A DNA stretch of 64,000 bases from Amyelois transitella (taxonomy: Eukaryota > Arthropoda > Insecta > Lepidoptera > Pyralidae), in NCBI RefSeq assembly GCF_032362555.1, contig NC_083507.1, positions 933,001-997,000 of the forward strand, given 5' to 3'. The position numbers and the translations under genes are program-made. This document shows positions 13,201 through 23,600 of the stretch, piece by piece. Position 1 is the stretch's first letter. Every line of letters starts with the position of its first letter. Below the pieces are notes generated by a model. The model was given only the letters and a program-made list of their open reading frames with translations, had not been told where the DNA came from and searched no databases.

Positions 13201-13411
13201 TTGCTAAGAACCTTAACTTGAGACTCATTCACGCGGTCGATTTAATTGCTGAAATTTTGATTTTTTTGTTTGTATAAAACCCATCGCGTCTAATCAGGTC
13301 TTAATGCGTAACTTTTTAAATTGTACTTTATGCAATAATGCTTTCTTTTTTTTACAGGGAGGTTTCATGAACGACGGGCAAAGGCCGAACAAGCGTCTCC
13401 GGCAAATGTAA
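4237..13411 (+). CDS. Two-RRM protein with RGG-like tail, paralogue of the facing gene
   Basis: Seven exons: 4237-4601, 4823-4910, 6569-6755, 8255-8397, 9387-9510, 10682-10782, 13358-13411, giving 353 residues. ATG at 4237 is chosen, with an upstream in-frame GTG rejected; it follows a 5' UTR intron. Residues 1 to about 90 are Ala/Lys then Glu/Gln rich. RRM1 spans about 90-155 (KLLVENLPSSY, GEILSVK). RRM2 spans about 165-255 (TAVLVGVPYEAS, RVTFQAKEAV). The tail is Asn/Gln rich, then RGRG/GRG/RGG rich, ending PNKRLRQM, as in RNA-binding nuclear proteins. The first four intron phases (2, 0, 1, 0) equal those of the divergent minus-strand gene, so the pair probably arose by inverted duplication. 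A polyadenylation signal AATAAA is at 13583. The family name stays general (nucleolin-like). Confidence 0.88.
4911..6568. other. Large AT-rich intron
   Basis: Intron 2 of the two-RRM gene. It is AT-rich, and I saw no known repeat, RNA gene or conserved exon in it. Confidence 0.5.
6791..6890 (+). mobile_element. LINE 3' fragment (family L)
   Basis: Short copy of the family L terminus (GTGGATGAAGCGAAGGAAG to GATTTTATGTATGTATG) in intron 3 of the two-RRM gene. Confidence 0.75.
7545..7640 (+). mobile_element. SINE-3 tRNA-like head
   Basis: Contains GGTAAGGTGAAAATGCG followed by a B-box-like AGGTTCAAATCCCAC. It matches the tRNA-derived head of the SINE-3 family, which is fuller near 10500-10622 and 26088-26400. 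Confidence 0.65.
7708..7893 (+). mobile_element. SINE-2 copy with internal deletion of the B box
   Basis: Begins CCTCTGTGGCGCAGCG (A-box region) and jumps directly to the body GATTGGACTGGGTCTTGG. It ends GTGTAATTTGTCCCG. Compared with the complete copy at 58704 the B-box part is missing, so this copy could not be transcribed from its own internal promoter. Confidence 0.75.
7899..8048 (-). mobile_element. SINE-3 body fragment
   Basis: Reverse complement of the SINE-3 body (CTGGAGAGGAGCCCGGGG, ATGGATCCTGGATTGGGTG). It abuts a reversed Helitron on its right. Confidence 0.75.
8081..8228 (-). mobile_element. Non-autonomous Helitron (family H3)
   Basis: Reverse orientation: CTAG at 8081 and the TC start at 8227-8228 (TCACTACATAG). 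It lacks most of the GC-rich 3' hairpin kept in the copies at 40539 and 61247. It ends 26 bp before the 3' splice site of exon 4 of the two-RRM gene. Confidence 0.8.
8514..8758 (+). mobile_element. SINE-1 copy
   Basis: Near full-length forward copy from TGCCGTGTGGTTCC to ATAGACGTGACCATC and a short (TATG)n tail. It overlaps only intron sequence. Confidence 0.85.
9241..9338 (+). mobile_element. SINE-1 3' fragment
   Basis: The last 100 bp of the family, GCTGAACGTGGCC to GACGTGATTATATG plus (TATG)n, about 50 bp upstream of exon 5 of the two-RRM gene. Confidence 0.8.
9522..9800. repeat. Dispersed repeat E (two adjoining parts)
   Basis: TTCAAAATTTTTTATTCATT, then ATCGCTTAATAATTGTC and CTTCCAAGGCGTCAGTGCAG with AGAAGCGGTAACAAACTG. 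A second partial copy follows directly. Related stretches occur near 10356-10500, 12650-12735 and 55893-56085. The class is unknown. Confidence 0.65.
9835..10350 (+). mobile_element. SINE-3 split by a LINE insertion
   Basis: The SINE-3 body runs from 9835 to about 10008 and resumes at 10254 (ATTGGATCGATCATGG, TTTCCTCATGATGTTTTC). The gap is filled by a family L LINE fragment flanked by an 11-bp target-site duplication. Confidence 0.85.
10009..10253 (+). mobile_element. LINE 3' fragment (family L) with 11-bp target-site duplication
   Basis: Encodes [20 protein letters not shown] and the rest of the family C-terminus to [15 protein letters not shown], a stop, then a (TATG)n tail. Direct repeats ATTGGATCGAT at 9998-10008 and 10254-10264 flank it, the expected mark of target-primed insertion. 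The reading frame is open in this copy. Confidence 0.9.
10500..10622 (-). mobile_element. SINE-3 tRNA-like head
   Basis: On the minus strand: TGGTCGAATCGGTAAGGTG (A-box side), then AGGTTCAAATCCCACC (B-box). This is the tRNA-derived promoter part of SINE-3, ending 59 bp before exon 6 of the two-RRM gene. Confidence 0.8.
10797..10885 (-). mobile_element. LINE 3' fragment (family L)
   Basis: Reverse copy from the (CATA)n tail through AAATCACGCCTCTTTCCC to the CACGATCTCTGCATAC part, starting about 15 bp after the exon 6 donor of the two-RRM gene. Confidence 0.75.
11095..11262 (+). mobile_element. SINE-1 fragment
   Basis: Starts at GGCTTATAAGCTTGGGATT and runs to AAAGACGTGATTATATG. The 5' part is missing. 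Confidence 0.75.
11485..12350. mobile_element. Inverted-repeat DNA element with nested arms
   Basis: Two pairs of inverted repeats face each other. Outer arms are ATCTTCATTGCAAGCAGC (about 11496) and GCTTGCAATGAAGAT (about 12331). Inner arms are TGTACAGTACTACCACTTT (11907) and AAAGTGGTAGACCTGTACA (ending 12275). A SINE-1 fragment (11652-11795) lies inside the left arm. The pattern suits a non-autonomous DNA transposon with long or nested TIRs. Target-site duplications were not clear. Confidence 0.5.
11652..11795 (+). mobile_element. SINE-1 fragment
   Basis: CCTTTCCCGTGGATGTCG to ATTTGAATCTCAATTCC with a truncated, altered 3' end. It sits within the inverted-repeat element. Confidence 0.7.
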
Positions 13412-15231
13412 CCTTATCGCAAAGACATAAAACCCAATATCGTGCGTTGTCGTCCTATGTTCGTGTGTTTGTGCGTGTGCGTCCCTGAGACTCTACAGTG
13501 ACATACAGTATCGATAAATCTAGCTAATTGTATTTACTAAGTACATGGAATTATTGTAAGCTATTTGTCTTTTTTGACAGGTAATAAATGTAATTACTAA
13601 CATCTCCGCGTTTTATTTTAACAACTTACTATTATATATAAAGGATTTTAAACAAAAATCTCATGTTAAATTGAAACAATAATTTATTGTGTCCTTAAAG
13701 TCAATAGTTATGCGTTAAAATTAAACATACTGTATACACAAGATCCTTATTGTTATCAAACTAGATAATTACAATTATCATCAATTATTTACACAATAAT
13801 TACGAATAAATTACAACGCGGCAAACCGCAATAATTAAAATAATACTTTCAACAGATTTACAAACATAATTCCGATATACAGAAAATAATACGTCTGAAA
13901 TTTAAATTACAAACAAGAAAGTTTCGGCGCTGCACGAAAATGTACGGAACAAAAAATGTTTGTTTGAAAAATATGGAAAAAATAATAACATATTCATACC
14001 ACATGATTTCCGAAAATAAATGATAAACATTCGTTAAGATTGAATTAACAAAAATTCGCTCATTTGGTTGCACAGTTTTCTCGTGAGTGTGACTAATAAA
14101 GTAAATACAAGTTCAAATTAAAAATAAGGACGCTTACATACAGATTTGTTTAGTACAGCACCAACTCTTGCGAGAATTGGTACAACTTAGATTATGATCA
14201 CGGAAATACTAAGATATAAGATTCCTCATTTTCTTAAAATATTAATGAATCACCAATTAGATCTGAAAATAAAGATTTTGAATCCTATGTGAATGCATTC
14301 GTTGGATTCTTTAAATCGTCATGTAAGCACCCTTAATCATAAAATCTCAGACACACGCAATTCAATATACACTATTAGTATAATTTATCACTAGTACTCC
14401 AACTAAATTAAGAAGTATTTTGACAAGATCGTCACATGATATTTTAACAATATTTTGAAAAGGGCAACGCCCCTTTACCCCTTTTCACAGGACACGGACT
14501 CCGTACATAGATCCAACTATAAATTGATTTATTTACTTGAGGCTTGAGGTAATATGATATGGATTATTTGGTGGGATTTTGTTCTGTAACTGAAATCAAT
14601 ACATCAATCAACATATATTTAAAACCTTAATAAAACGGTAGGAAAAGTGTGTCTGTAAATTTTAGGTAAATTAAAAGAAAGATGCCTTATGTTTTCTGGC
14701 ACTTTAGAATATTGCTACTCCATCTTTCCCGTGGATGTCGTAAAAGCCACTAAGGATGGGGCTATACAAGCTTGGGATTCTTCTCGTTAAGACCTATATT
14801 GTAACCATATTCAAGGAATAAATGATTACGGTAACCGGGGATGGTATGAAAGCAAAGTATCGCCAATTTAATATCACATAAAAAAACTTAATCTGATGCT
14901 AGTTCAAACTGAATGAAGTCTTAATGTAAAGAAAAGAAATGCTAAAATAAGTGGAAGAGAAACTAAAATGATTTTATAATATATCTATTTGAAATTGGCA
15001 ATCCATCTTATATTTACATAATATTTATTTATGTAAAACTCGCAGCAATTTCTTGCAATATTCGTGTGAAAAGGGGTCCAGTGCTCTTACAGACAAGTGT
15101 TCAAAATTTCGTGAAACCAATACTAAACTGAACGGCAGCATTTACCTAAGCTTAACCTAAGAGAGTTTGTATTGCTAGCATTAATTCCGAAATAACGATT
15201 TGCAAGAGCACACTCTTTAATCCTGGCAGAT

Positions 15232-15365
15232 CTCCCGGTTGCCTTCTTGGAGGGGAGCCCAGGGTCCGCCCATCGATTCAGAAGTCAGGTAATTACAAAG
15301 AGCGACCCACGTCTGACCCTCCATAACCTTAAAGGGGATGCCAGCCCAAATTGGATCGTGATTTG
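15232..15365 (+). mobile_element. Old, diverged SINE-3-like copy
   Basis: GGTTGCCTTCTTGGAGGGG, AGCCCAGGGTCCG, GAAGTCAGGTAATTACAA and CACGTCTGACCCTCC follow the order of the SINE-3 body with many changes. It is flanked by AGAGCACTC/AAGAGCAC words. Confidence 0.5.
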
Positions 15366-15802
15366 TAAGAGCACTACTTTAATATATATTTTACATTATA
15401 ACCTTTTAATTTTGGCATGGAATAAATGCCAATTAATTTATTATTAGATTAGCTCTAAAATTTAGAGGTAATTCCTGTATTTTCGTCTTTTCAAAGTCGC
15501 GTATATACACGCGGGTACGTCTAGTAAAACATTTGACATTCTTGCATGTTTTTTTTTTAGGAACTGATAGAATTTCCTTCGATATTGAAATACTGGTATA
15601 TAAACAAATATCCCATTTTCTTGTCAATGGAGAACGTTAAGAATTTTGTAAAGTCTGTAAGTATACATATACACTAGTTTCTGTTGTAGTCAAAAATACT
15701 TAATAGTTGGTAATTTTATATGCATTCAAAGTTCCGAAAAATATCGAGTCCTGCTAACAGCCACGTGACCGCTTGTGACGTCATTTCACAACACGCCGCG
15801 CC

Positions 15803-16054
15803 TTGCAGTCGCTTAGCATCAAGTCGCCGGCGATTATAATAGATAATATAGCTTGCGCTGTAGTTAATTTGGTTGTGTTTTCGTCGGCGTATAACGAAGT
15901 CTTAATAATAGTAAATGAATATTATTCGATTAATAAAAAGGATGAAGGATTTGAAAAAACACAATCGGATAATCTACCTAAAATAGATGAATTAATGTTT
16001 GCACACCATTTATCAACAAATAGTGATTTCGTTGCCGCCGAAATGAGAGGATAA
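15803..16054 (+). CDS. Short open frame of unknown nature
   Basis: 84 codons (start MQSLSIKSPAI, end DFVAAEMRG). It is the only long open frame in this gap and is not obviously repeat-derived. No splice partner or promoter is evident. The LPKIDELMFAHHL stretch looks like natural protein, possibly a fragment of a transposon ORF, but I do not recognise the family. Confidence 0.2.
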   Translation: MQSLSIKSPAIIIDNIACAVVNLVVFSSAYNEVLIIVNEYYSINKKDEGFEKTQSDNLPKIDELMFAHHLSTNSDFVAAEMRG

Positions 16055-16195
16055 AAAATGCAAATTAAACTTTTCTCGCTACTACTTAGATGCGTAATAG
16101 TTTATCAATTGTAAATCAAATACCTGGCAACATTGTAAAAGCTGATGATCTACCGAACATGGTAAAATAAAATAAATGCCTAAATAAATAAATCT

Positions 16196-16252
16196 GTTAA
16201 ACTTACCCATGTGTAGTTGCAGTGGATTGAACTACTAATGGGTAAGTTTAAC
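16196..16252. repeat. 57-bp near-perfect inverted repeat
   Basis: GTTAAACTTACCCAT is matched by ATGGGTAAGTTTAAC with a partly paired inner stem and an 11-nt centre. It can form a hairpin in DNA or RNA. Confidence 0.8.
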
Positions 16253-17696
16253 ATATTTCATATCGGCAAGATACAGCTATGGCGATGATGCTATTGGTTA
16301 TGTTCAAGTAAAAAAAGTAGGTGATGTATGTACCGTTAAATATTGAATCACACCAGAACACCGTATACGAACCACACCTTATCATTGCAGTTTAGAATGC
16401 AATGAAAAGGTTCTGAAGTTTCATTGTTCTCGAGTTCTTATATTATGTATTACCTACTATGTAAAAACATAACGGAAAGTTTTGACACTAAAGGTTTTGC
16501 ACTTCTGACATGATTTTGTTTATAGGTAATAAATAAATGTAAATGATCTCTCTTATCTCCAAATGAGCCTCTTCATAGCTTTTACCCCTTTCTTTCGTAT
16601 TTTAACGACCTTTTGAACTATAAAAACAACTTTTCCGGCGAATTAGTAGTTGCCCTTTTTTCACAATTAGGCACAACACTTCCTAGTGTTTGGATTGGAC
16701 ATTTTAAAAAGTATTCAGGTATAATTTCGAGGGATAGGCGCGCGACCGCAAGCGTACGAGCCAGATTGAATGTGTTGTACGATGACGTCACACCGTCACC
16801 AGCAGCCCGCGTCGGGCGGTTACAACTTCTTTAACTTCTAAATCGGGAACTAATTTGCGTATTGACGTAATTCTTTCTCTAGTATTTTTTATTTTTATCA
16901 GAGAATATGGAGTGCTAATAATCAAAATTAGTTAACATTCTCCATTGGCTAAGCCCTCTTTGTGGAATTAAAAGTTAATGGGAGTCGAATATTGCTATAA
17001 GTTATCTTTAATATAGCACAAACATTTCATAATTCTGATTTGTTTTCAAATAAATCGACCTCAAATTCAACTGGCCCAATTTGGCGGCAAAATTGATAAA
17101 TTTTGACAGCTTATCAAAACGTCAATGTCAAATCTTCCAAATAACAGCCAATAATGAAATACAATTTAGGACTGGCCGTTTATTATTTGAAAAAGGAATG
17201 CAAAGCCAAAAGAGAAGTTGGCAATAGACCGTGTCTATATTTGTAGGGTTAGCGGGCTAGTCGTAGCCCTACAGTAAACCCTAGGGATGGCGTTGGTTCG
17301 GAACTGGAATTCTGAAAAAGAAATATACATTAGTAGTCAAACTCCTAAAAATAGTATCAGAATGAAGAAATTACCTCTTCCCGTTGACCTAACAAATTGT
17401 AAATAAAGGCACATAAGGGAATACTTGCGTTTAGGTACTTGATTTTTATAAGAACATACAATTTTTATGAGAATAAAGGTGATATTCGACCTATGCTTTG
17501 TGGTAAAGTGGTCGCCATTACTAGGCAAGAGCCTCCTCCATATCATCTTTATTCAGAACAATTACAGTCCCTAAATTTTCTTTGTTGATGAGAATACCCA
17601 GGGTGGGTTTCATGGTAATTTGTATATTCACACTGTGTCATTATAAAAATAAAAATTTATAATACAAATCTTTTGTCAATTTTTATTATTACAAGT

Positions 17697-20600
17697 TCAG
17701 TATATTTTAATTTTTGTAAAACAAAATGGCGCATACCCATAGAAAGCCGGGAAACTAGTGTCGGTGTTGAACTGGAAATTCACTGGTGTTTTCGGCGACG
17801 CGCAACTGTAACTGAGATAGTCGTCCGACGCGTGGAGTTGCCTGCAAAACAATATTAAGTGATTAATTTAATATACAATAACACGATTAGTTTTTGACGA
17901 CAAAATGGCGGCGCCGATATAGTCCGCCCCCTATACTTCGATTGTCATCACATGTACATATATTTATACACATACATACATATAGTCACGGCTATATCCC
18001 TTGCGGGGTAAACAGAGCCAACTGTCTTCAAGACAATAGGTCACAGGTCTTGAAAACAGTTGCCTGAATGTGGTGGTTTCTTCACGAAGTTTTCCCTCAC
18101 CGTAAGCCAAGCAAACCCATTATCATAATCCTCAACTGACCTGTTTAGATTTGGCTCCGAAGCGCTTCTGGTGATCTTCGGCATTGCACGGAGCATGCAC
18201 TCGAGTGAGGCCAGTATCTGCCTGAACAGCGGCCTCTGCTCCCGGACAAACTTGATGCAGTCTTCGAAGAGCCTCTTCAGGGCTTGCGGCGCGTCCGCCC
18301 GCAGCCTTCTGGCGTCAGGCCGGAGGAAACCTCGACCCACAGACCACAGGATCTGAGGCATAGTTTGAATTAGCATGCAAAAAATATTAAATGTAATTTT
18401 AAATTTTCGAAATTTGAATTTTTGCAAGTACTTAAATTTTTGCTAATTTTTTTTTCTAAATAGATAATAACTACGCTATTTCTACATCAAACGGAACGTG
18501 TAGTGCGCGGACACAGTTATACAACTCAATCAGTGTTATTTGTCCCGTACACACCTACATACCCACACACACACATACAACGAGTTGTGTGACACCACGC
18601 TACCTGATATAACGAGTTGTGTGACATCACGATACCTGATATAACGAGTTGTGTGACACCACGATACCTGATATAACGAGTTGTGTGACATCACGACACC
18701 TGATATAACGAGTTGTGTGACACCATGCTACCTGATCCTTGTTGTTGAGATGCGCGTAGGGCAGCTCGGCGGCCATCAGCTCGTACAGCACGATGCCGTA
18801 CGCGTACACGTCCGAGCGGAACGTGTAGGGCGCCGGCACAGTTATACAACTCAATCAGTGTAATTTGTCCCGTACATATTCTACATACCCACTCACACAC
18901 ATATAACGAGTTGTGTGACATCACGATACCTGATATAACGAGTTGTGTGACATCACGATACCTGATATAACGAGTTGTGTGACACCACGATACCTGATAT
19001 AACGAGTTGTGTGACACCACGCTACCTGATATAACGAGTTGTGTGACACCACGCTACCTGATATAACGAGTTGTGTGACACCACGCTACCTGATATAACG
19101 AGTTGTGTGACACCACGCTACCTGAAACAACGAGTTGTGTGACACCACGCTACCTGATCCTTGTTGTTGAGATGCGCGTAGGGCAGCTCGCCGGCCATCA
19201 GCTCGTACAGCACGATGCCGTACGCGTACACGTCCGAGCGGAACGTGTAGGGCGCCGGCTCGTCCATGCGCACCACCTCGGGCGCCATCCACAGGATGGA
19301 GCCGGTGGGCTGCTGCCACTGCACGCCGCCCAGCGAGCTCGTCTCTGTATATATATATATATATATATACAGGGTGACATTTAATTCAACTGCATAAATT
19401 TAACTGTTAAGTGTACTCATCTAAATGATATTTAAAAACGTTAAAAGAAAAATATCGGTTCATATTTCAGAAAGTACGAAAAAAAAAATAAAAGTATCAA
19501 AATCCACGATCCTAAATACGTCATATCACCCAGGCCGGCGGAAAAGCGACGCGTAAGATTCAGAGGTCAACGACACAATTCATTCAGCTGAGCGATCTCG
19601 AAAACTCTGTACTTTACTTGATCTTGATACTAGAAAAATAATTTATTTTTCAGACATTTATTTACATGTTTAGTTTTAATTTCTTTTTTTAGTTATTGGT
19701 CTTTAATAAAGCGTGTGACGTAGTTGAGGGTTTTTTTAAATGTAAAAATGATGACGTTTAATTTAAATAAAAATAGGCCCAAACAGCTTAGAAGCATGGG
19801 TATAGTCTATGTTTATAAGGATGCAGTTGTTTTAAATGTCACCCTGCATACATATGACGATTGGGTCATACATGCCGATGAAATACTCATTGAGGCTAGG
19901 ATAGGTGAGTGTTTTTTTTTTTGTGTTGCGTTTACACACGGCTCGGGTGATACATACATACATACGGTTACGTCTATATCCCTTGCGGGGTAGACAGATT
20001 GAAAAGACTGATAGGCCACGTTCAGCTGTTTGGCTTAACGATAGAATTGAGATTCAAATAGTGACATGTTGCTAGCCTATCGCCTAAAAGAAGAATCCCA
20101 AGTTTGCAAGCCTATCCCTAAGTCGCCTTTTACGACATTCATGGGAAAGAGATGGAGTGGTCCTACTCTTTTTTGTACTGGTACCGGGAACCACACGGCA
20201 CGACCACTGATTCGAATTGAAAAATTCTTTTTGCATCGAATAGACCATTTATCGACAAAGACTTTAGGCTATATAATATCACGCTGCAACTATAAGTAGC
20301 AAAATAATAATGGAATATGTGAAAAAAACCGGGAAAAATTATTCATCCTTGAACTCTATCAATGATGCCCAAAATAATTATTCCACGCGGACGAAGTCGC
20401 GGGCACAGCTAGTATGCCGTGTAGTTTCCGGCATTTAAGAATAGAATCACTCCATATCTTTCCCATGGATGTCGTAAAAGGCGACTAAGTGTGGTGGGCA
20501 AGTCACTATGGAACGTGGCCTTTCAGTCTTTTCGACTCTGTATGTATGTTGTTATATATGTTATACTAGAGGCCGCCCGCGACTTCGTCCGCATGGAAAC

Positions 20601-23600
20601 CCTATCAATCCCGCGGGAACTCTGGGATAAAAAGTAGCCTATGTGTTATTCTGGGTCTTCAGCTACCTACATACCAAATTTCATGGTAATCGGTTCAGTA
20701 GTTTTTGCGTGAAAGAGTAACAAACATCCATACAAACTTTCGCCTTTATAATAGTAGTAGGATATTAGATGTGGGTATATGCATTGACTGTGGTAGTAAA
20801 CCGCACGTCTCACCTGACCACCGAACCTTCGCAGTCGCCAGGCCGAAGTCACCGATCTTGACGGACCAGTCGTCACGCAGAAATATGTTGTTCGATTTGA
20901 GGTCCCTGCAAAAAAGAAAGAAAATTTAAAAAAAAAATTGCCGTGTGCTTTTAGATACTCAGTATAGAAATTAAAAAAATAAAAATAAATAACCGTGTGC
21001 TTATAGATACTCAGTATGGTACCACTCCATATATATCCCATGGAGGTCGTAAAGGCTACTAAGGGCGATTGACGACCTGTCACTATTTGAACTAACTACA
21101 AAAAAAAAATGCATGTACATTTTTTTTTAAATTGATATGAGGTAATGTAATATTTATTATTTAGTTCAAAATATTAATTTTGTATGCCCAATGGCGTAAA
21201 ATTGACATTTTATTGGTACACAGGTTGACCCTGTGATAACCTATGTTCACAAAATAAACGATTTGATTTGAATCTCAACGGAGCGAGGAGCCTTCGCACC
21301 GTTGAGTTATAAAGGCAATGGAGGTCTCTTAAGTTGGTTGCCTGTCATCAGTATAAGTTTTAACTCTTGCTTCCTAGTATGAGTATGTAAAGAGAGGTCT
21401 TATTAATTCGGTTTTTCCTATCAATTACCAGTATAAGCTGAGCCTCAGTTTCATAGACCGACTATACAAAGACAGGTCCACTTGAATTGGTCCTACCTAT
21501 GTATGATATTCTTCGCGTGCAGATAGTCCATGCCCTGTGCCGTCTGCCTCGCCACGTCGATGAGGTACAGCATCGGGAACGGAGTCTCTAACACGTGAAG
21601 ATGCTGGTAGAGCGAGGAGCCTTCGCACAATAGAGTTATAACGGCAATAGAGGTCTTTTAAGTTGGTTGTCTATCACCACTATAAGCTGAACCCTCGCTT
21701 CATACTATGACCATAAAAAGACAGGTCTACTAAAACTGGTCCTCTCTAACCTGTGTATGATATTCTTCGCGTGCAGATAGTCCATGCCCTGTGCCGTCTG
21801 CCTCGCCACGTCGATGAGGTACAGCATCGGGAACGGAGTCTCTAACACGTGAAGATGCTGGTAGAGCGAGGAGCCTTCGCACCACTGCGTCACGATGGCC
21901 AGCGACGGTTTCGACACGCAGCCCATGAACAGCAGGATGTTGCAATGCCTCGTCTTGCGAAGAACTGCCACCTGAATGGGTGATAAAATTTTTTAAAATT
22001 TTAAACAAGATCGAGGAATAAATATGTATGAAGAAATCTTCATTTTCTTAAGCTCATCTTTCGCGTGGATATAGTAACAGGCGACTAAGGGATAGGCTTC
22101 AAAACTTGGGATTCTTCTTTCAGGTGATGGGCTAGCAACCTGTCATTATTCAAATCTGAATTTCATCATTCAGTTACGAGATGATCGTGAGCCTTTTGGT
22201 TTTTCGAAACTGTTGGCTTTGTCTTCCTCGTAAGGGATAAAAACGTGATTATATATTATGTTTAAGTGTATGTTATACATAAGTTCATATTACCTCATTT
22301 TTGAAAGCCTGCAACTGCGCAGGAGTCGGCGTTTTAACGTTCAGCGTCTTGACCGCGACGGGGCCGTGCCAATGCGCTTTGTATACTGTCCCGAAACTTC
22401 CAGAACCTATGAACATTTTTTTTAACTAAAATACAATTGTATATCATGTAAGAGCGTCGGTTATCGAATCGGTGGTTAAAATGCGTATGGCGCAAAATGG
22501 CACATGTTCGAATCCCACTTCCCACCATGTACATACATACATACATAAAATCACGCCTCTTTCCCGGCGGGGTAGGCAGAGACTACCTCTTTCCACTTGC
22601 CACGATCTATGCATACTTCCTTCGCTTCATCCACATTCATAACTCTCTTCATACAAACTCAGCGGTTTCGGGTACTTTTGACCTGACCCTTTACCAGGAT
22701 GTCCTTAATTTGATCAAGATACGTTCGTCTAGGTCTTCCCACTCCGACCTTTCCCTCCACACTCTCCTTGTATATCTGCTTAGTCAATCTGCGTTCATTC
22801 ATCCTCTCCACATGACCGAACCATCTTAACATACCCTTTTCTTTTCTTTTTTCGGCCATGTACCTCGACTATTTTCGAAGTTATGTACATTAGTTTGAAT
22901 ACTAACCGATGCTCTTACGGTGAGGGAAACATTGTAAGGAAACCTGCACATTCAGGCAGCTGGAGTATCCACACAGAGAGTGTTAAAACATACATACATA
23001 TGGTCACGTCTATATCCCTTGCGGAGTAGACAGAGCTAACGTTGCCGTTGTGCCGTGTGTTCCCCGCACCAATACAAAAAATAATAGGACCACTCTATCT
23101 CTTTCCCATGGATGTCGTAAAAGGCGACTAAGGGATAGGCTTACAAACTTGATATTCTTTTCTAGGCGATGGGCTAGCAACCTATTCGAATCTCAATTCT
23201 ATCATTAAGCCAAACAGCTGAACGTGGCCATACAGGTCTTTTCAAGACAGTTGTCTCTGTCTACCCCGCAAGGGATATACACGTGACCATATGTAATGTA
23301 CGTATCACCCGAGCCGTGTGTAACACCACACAAAAAAAAAAAAAAACACTCACCTATCCTAGCCCCAATGAGTATTTCATCGGCATGTATGACCCAATCG
23401 TCATAACTCTCCCTGGGTGACAGGGCGTTCTTCCAAGACTCGTCCGCCGACCTCGCCCTGGGCCTCCGCGGCCTCAGGGTCCCCGTGGGTGAGGCCTGAG
23501 TGCTTTGACTGTGCTGCTCCTTGTCGTCAGCGGCCGCTGTCGCGTTTTTGCATGTAAGATAGTTGGACGACTGCGGTGAGTTGGTGCTCTGTTGATGATA

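Larger units (their letters stand above)
13412..17696. other. Intergenic region between two convergent genes
   Basis: Holds the 3' end of the two-RRM gene (AATAAA at 13583) and the 3' flank of Raf. Inside are a SINE-1 remnant (14721-14790), a diverged SINE-3-like copy (about 15232-15365), a short open frame (15803-16054) and a 57-bp inverted repeat (16196-16252). Otherwise it is AT-rich and unremarkable. Confidence 0.5.

Noticed and set aside
18041-18140. Raf ending in a transposon-derived tail (frame reading through to [10 protein letters not shown]).
   Set aside because: A perfect donor (AACAG|GTCAGT) lies at 18141 and joins in phase to an exon at 17841-17697 encoding the conserved [10 protein letters not shown] end of Raf. 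The read-through frame is intron plus SINE-3.
18732-18838. Second Raf kinase exon 9 as a mutually exclusive alternative exon.
   Set aside because: It lacks the 5' part of the exon and any proper acceptor. It follows SINE-2 tail sequence directly, so it is a partial duplicate.
18500-19160. CRISPR-like array (32-bp repeats).
   Set aside because: The units are directly adjacent without spacers, carry Raf donor sequence and lie in a eukaryotic intron.
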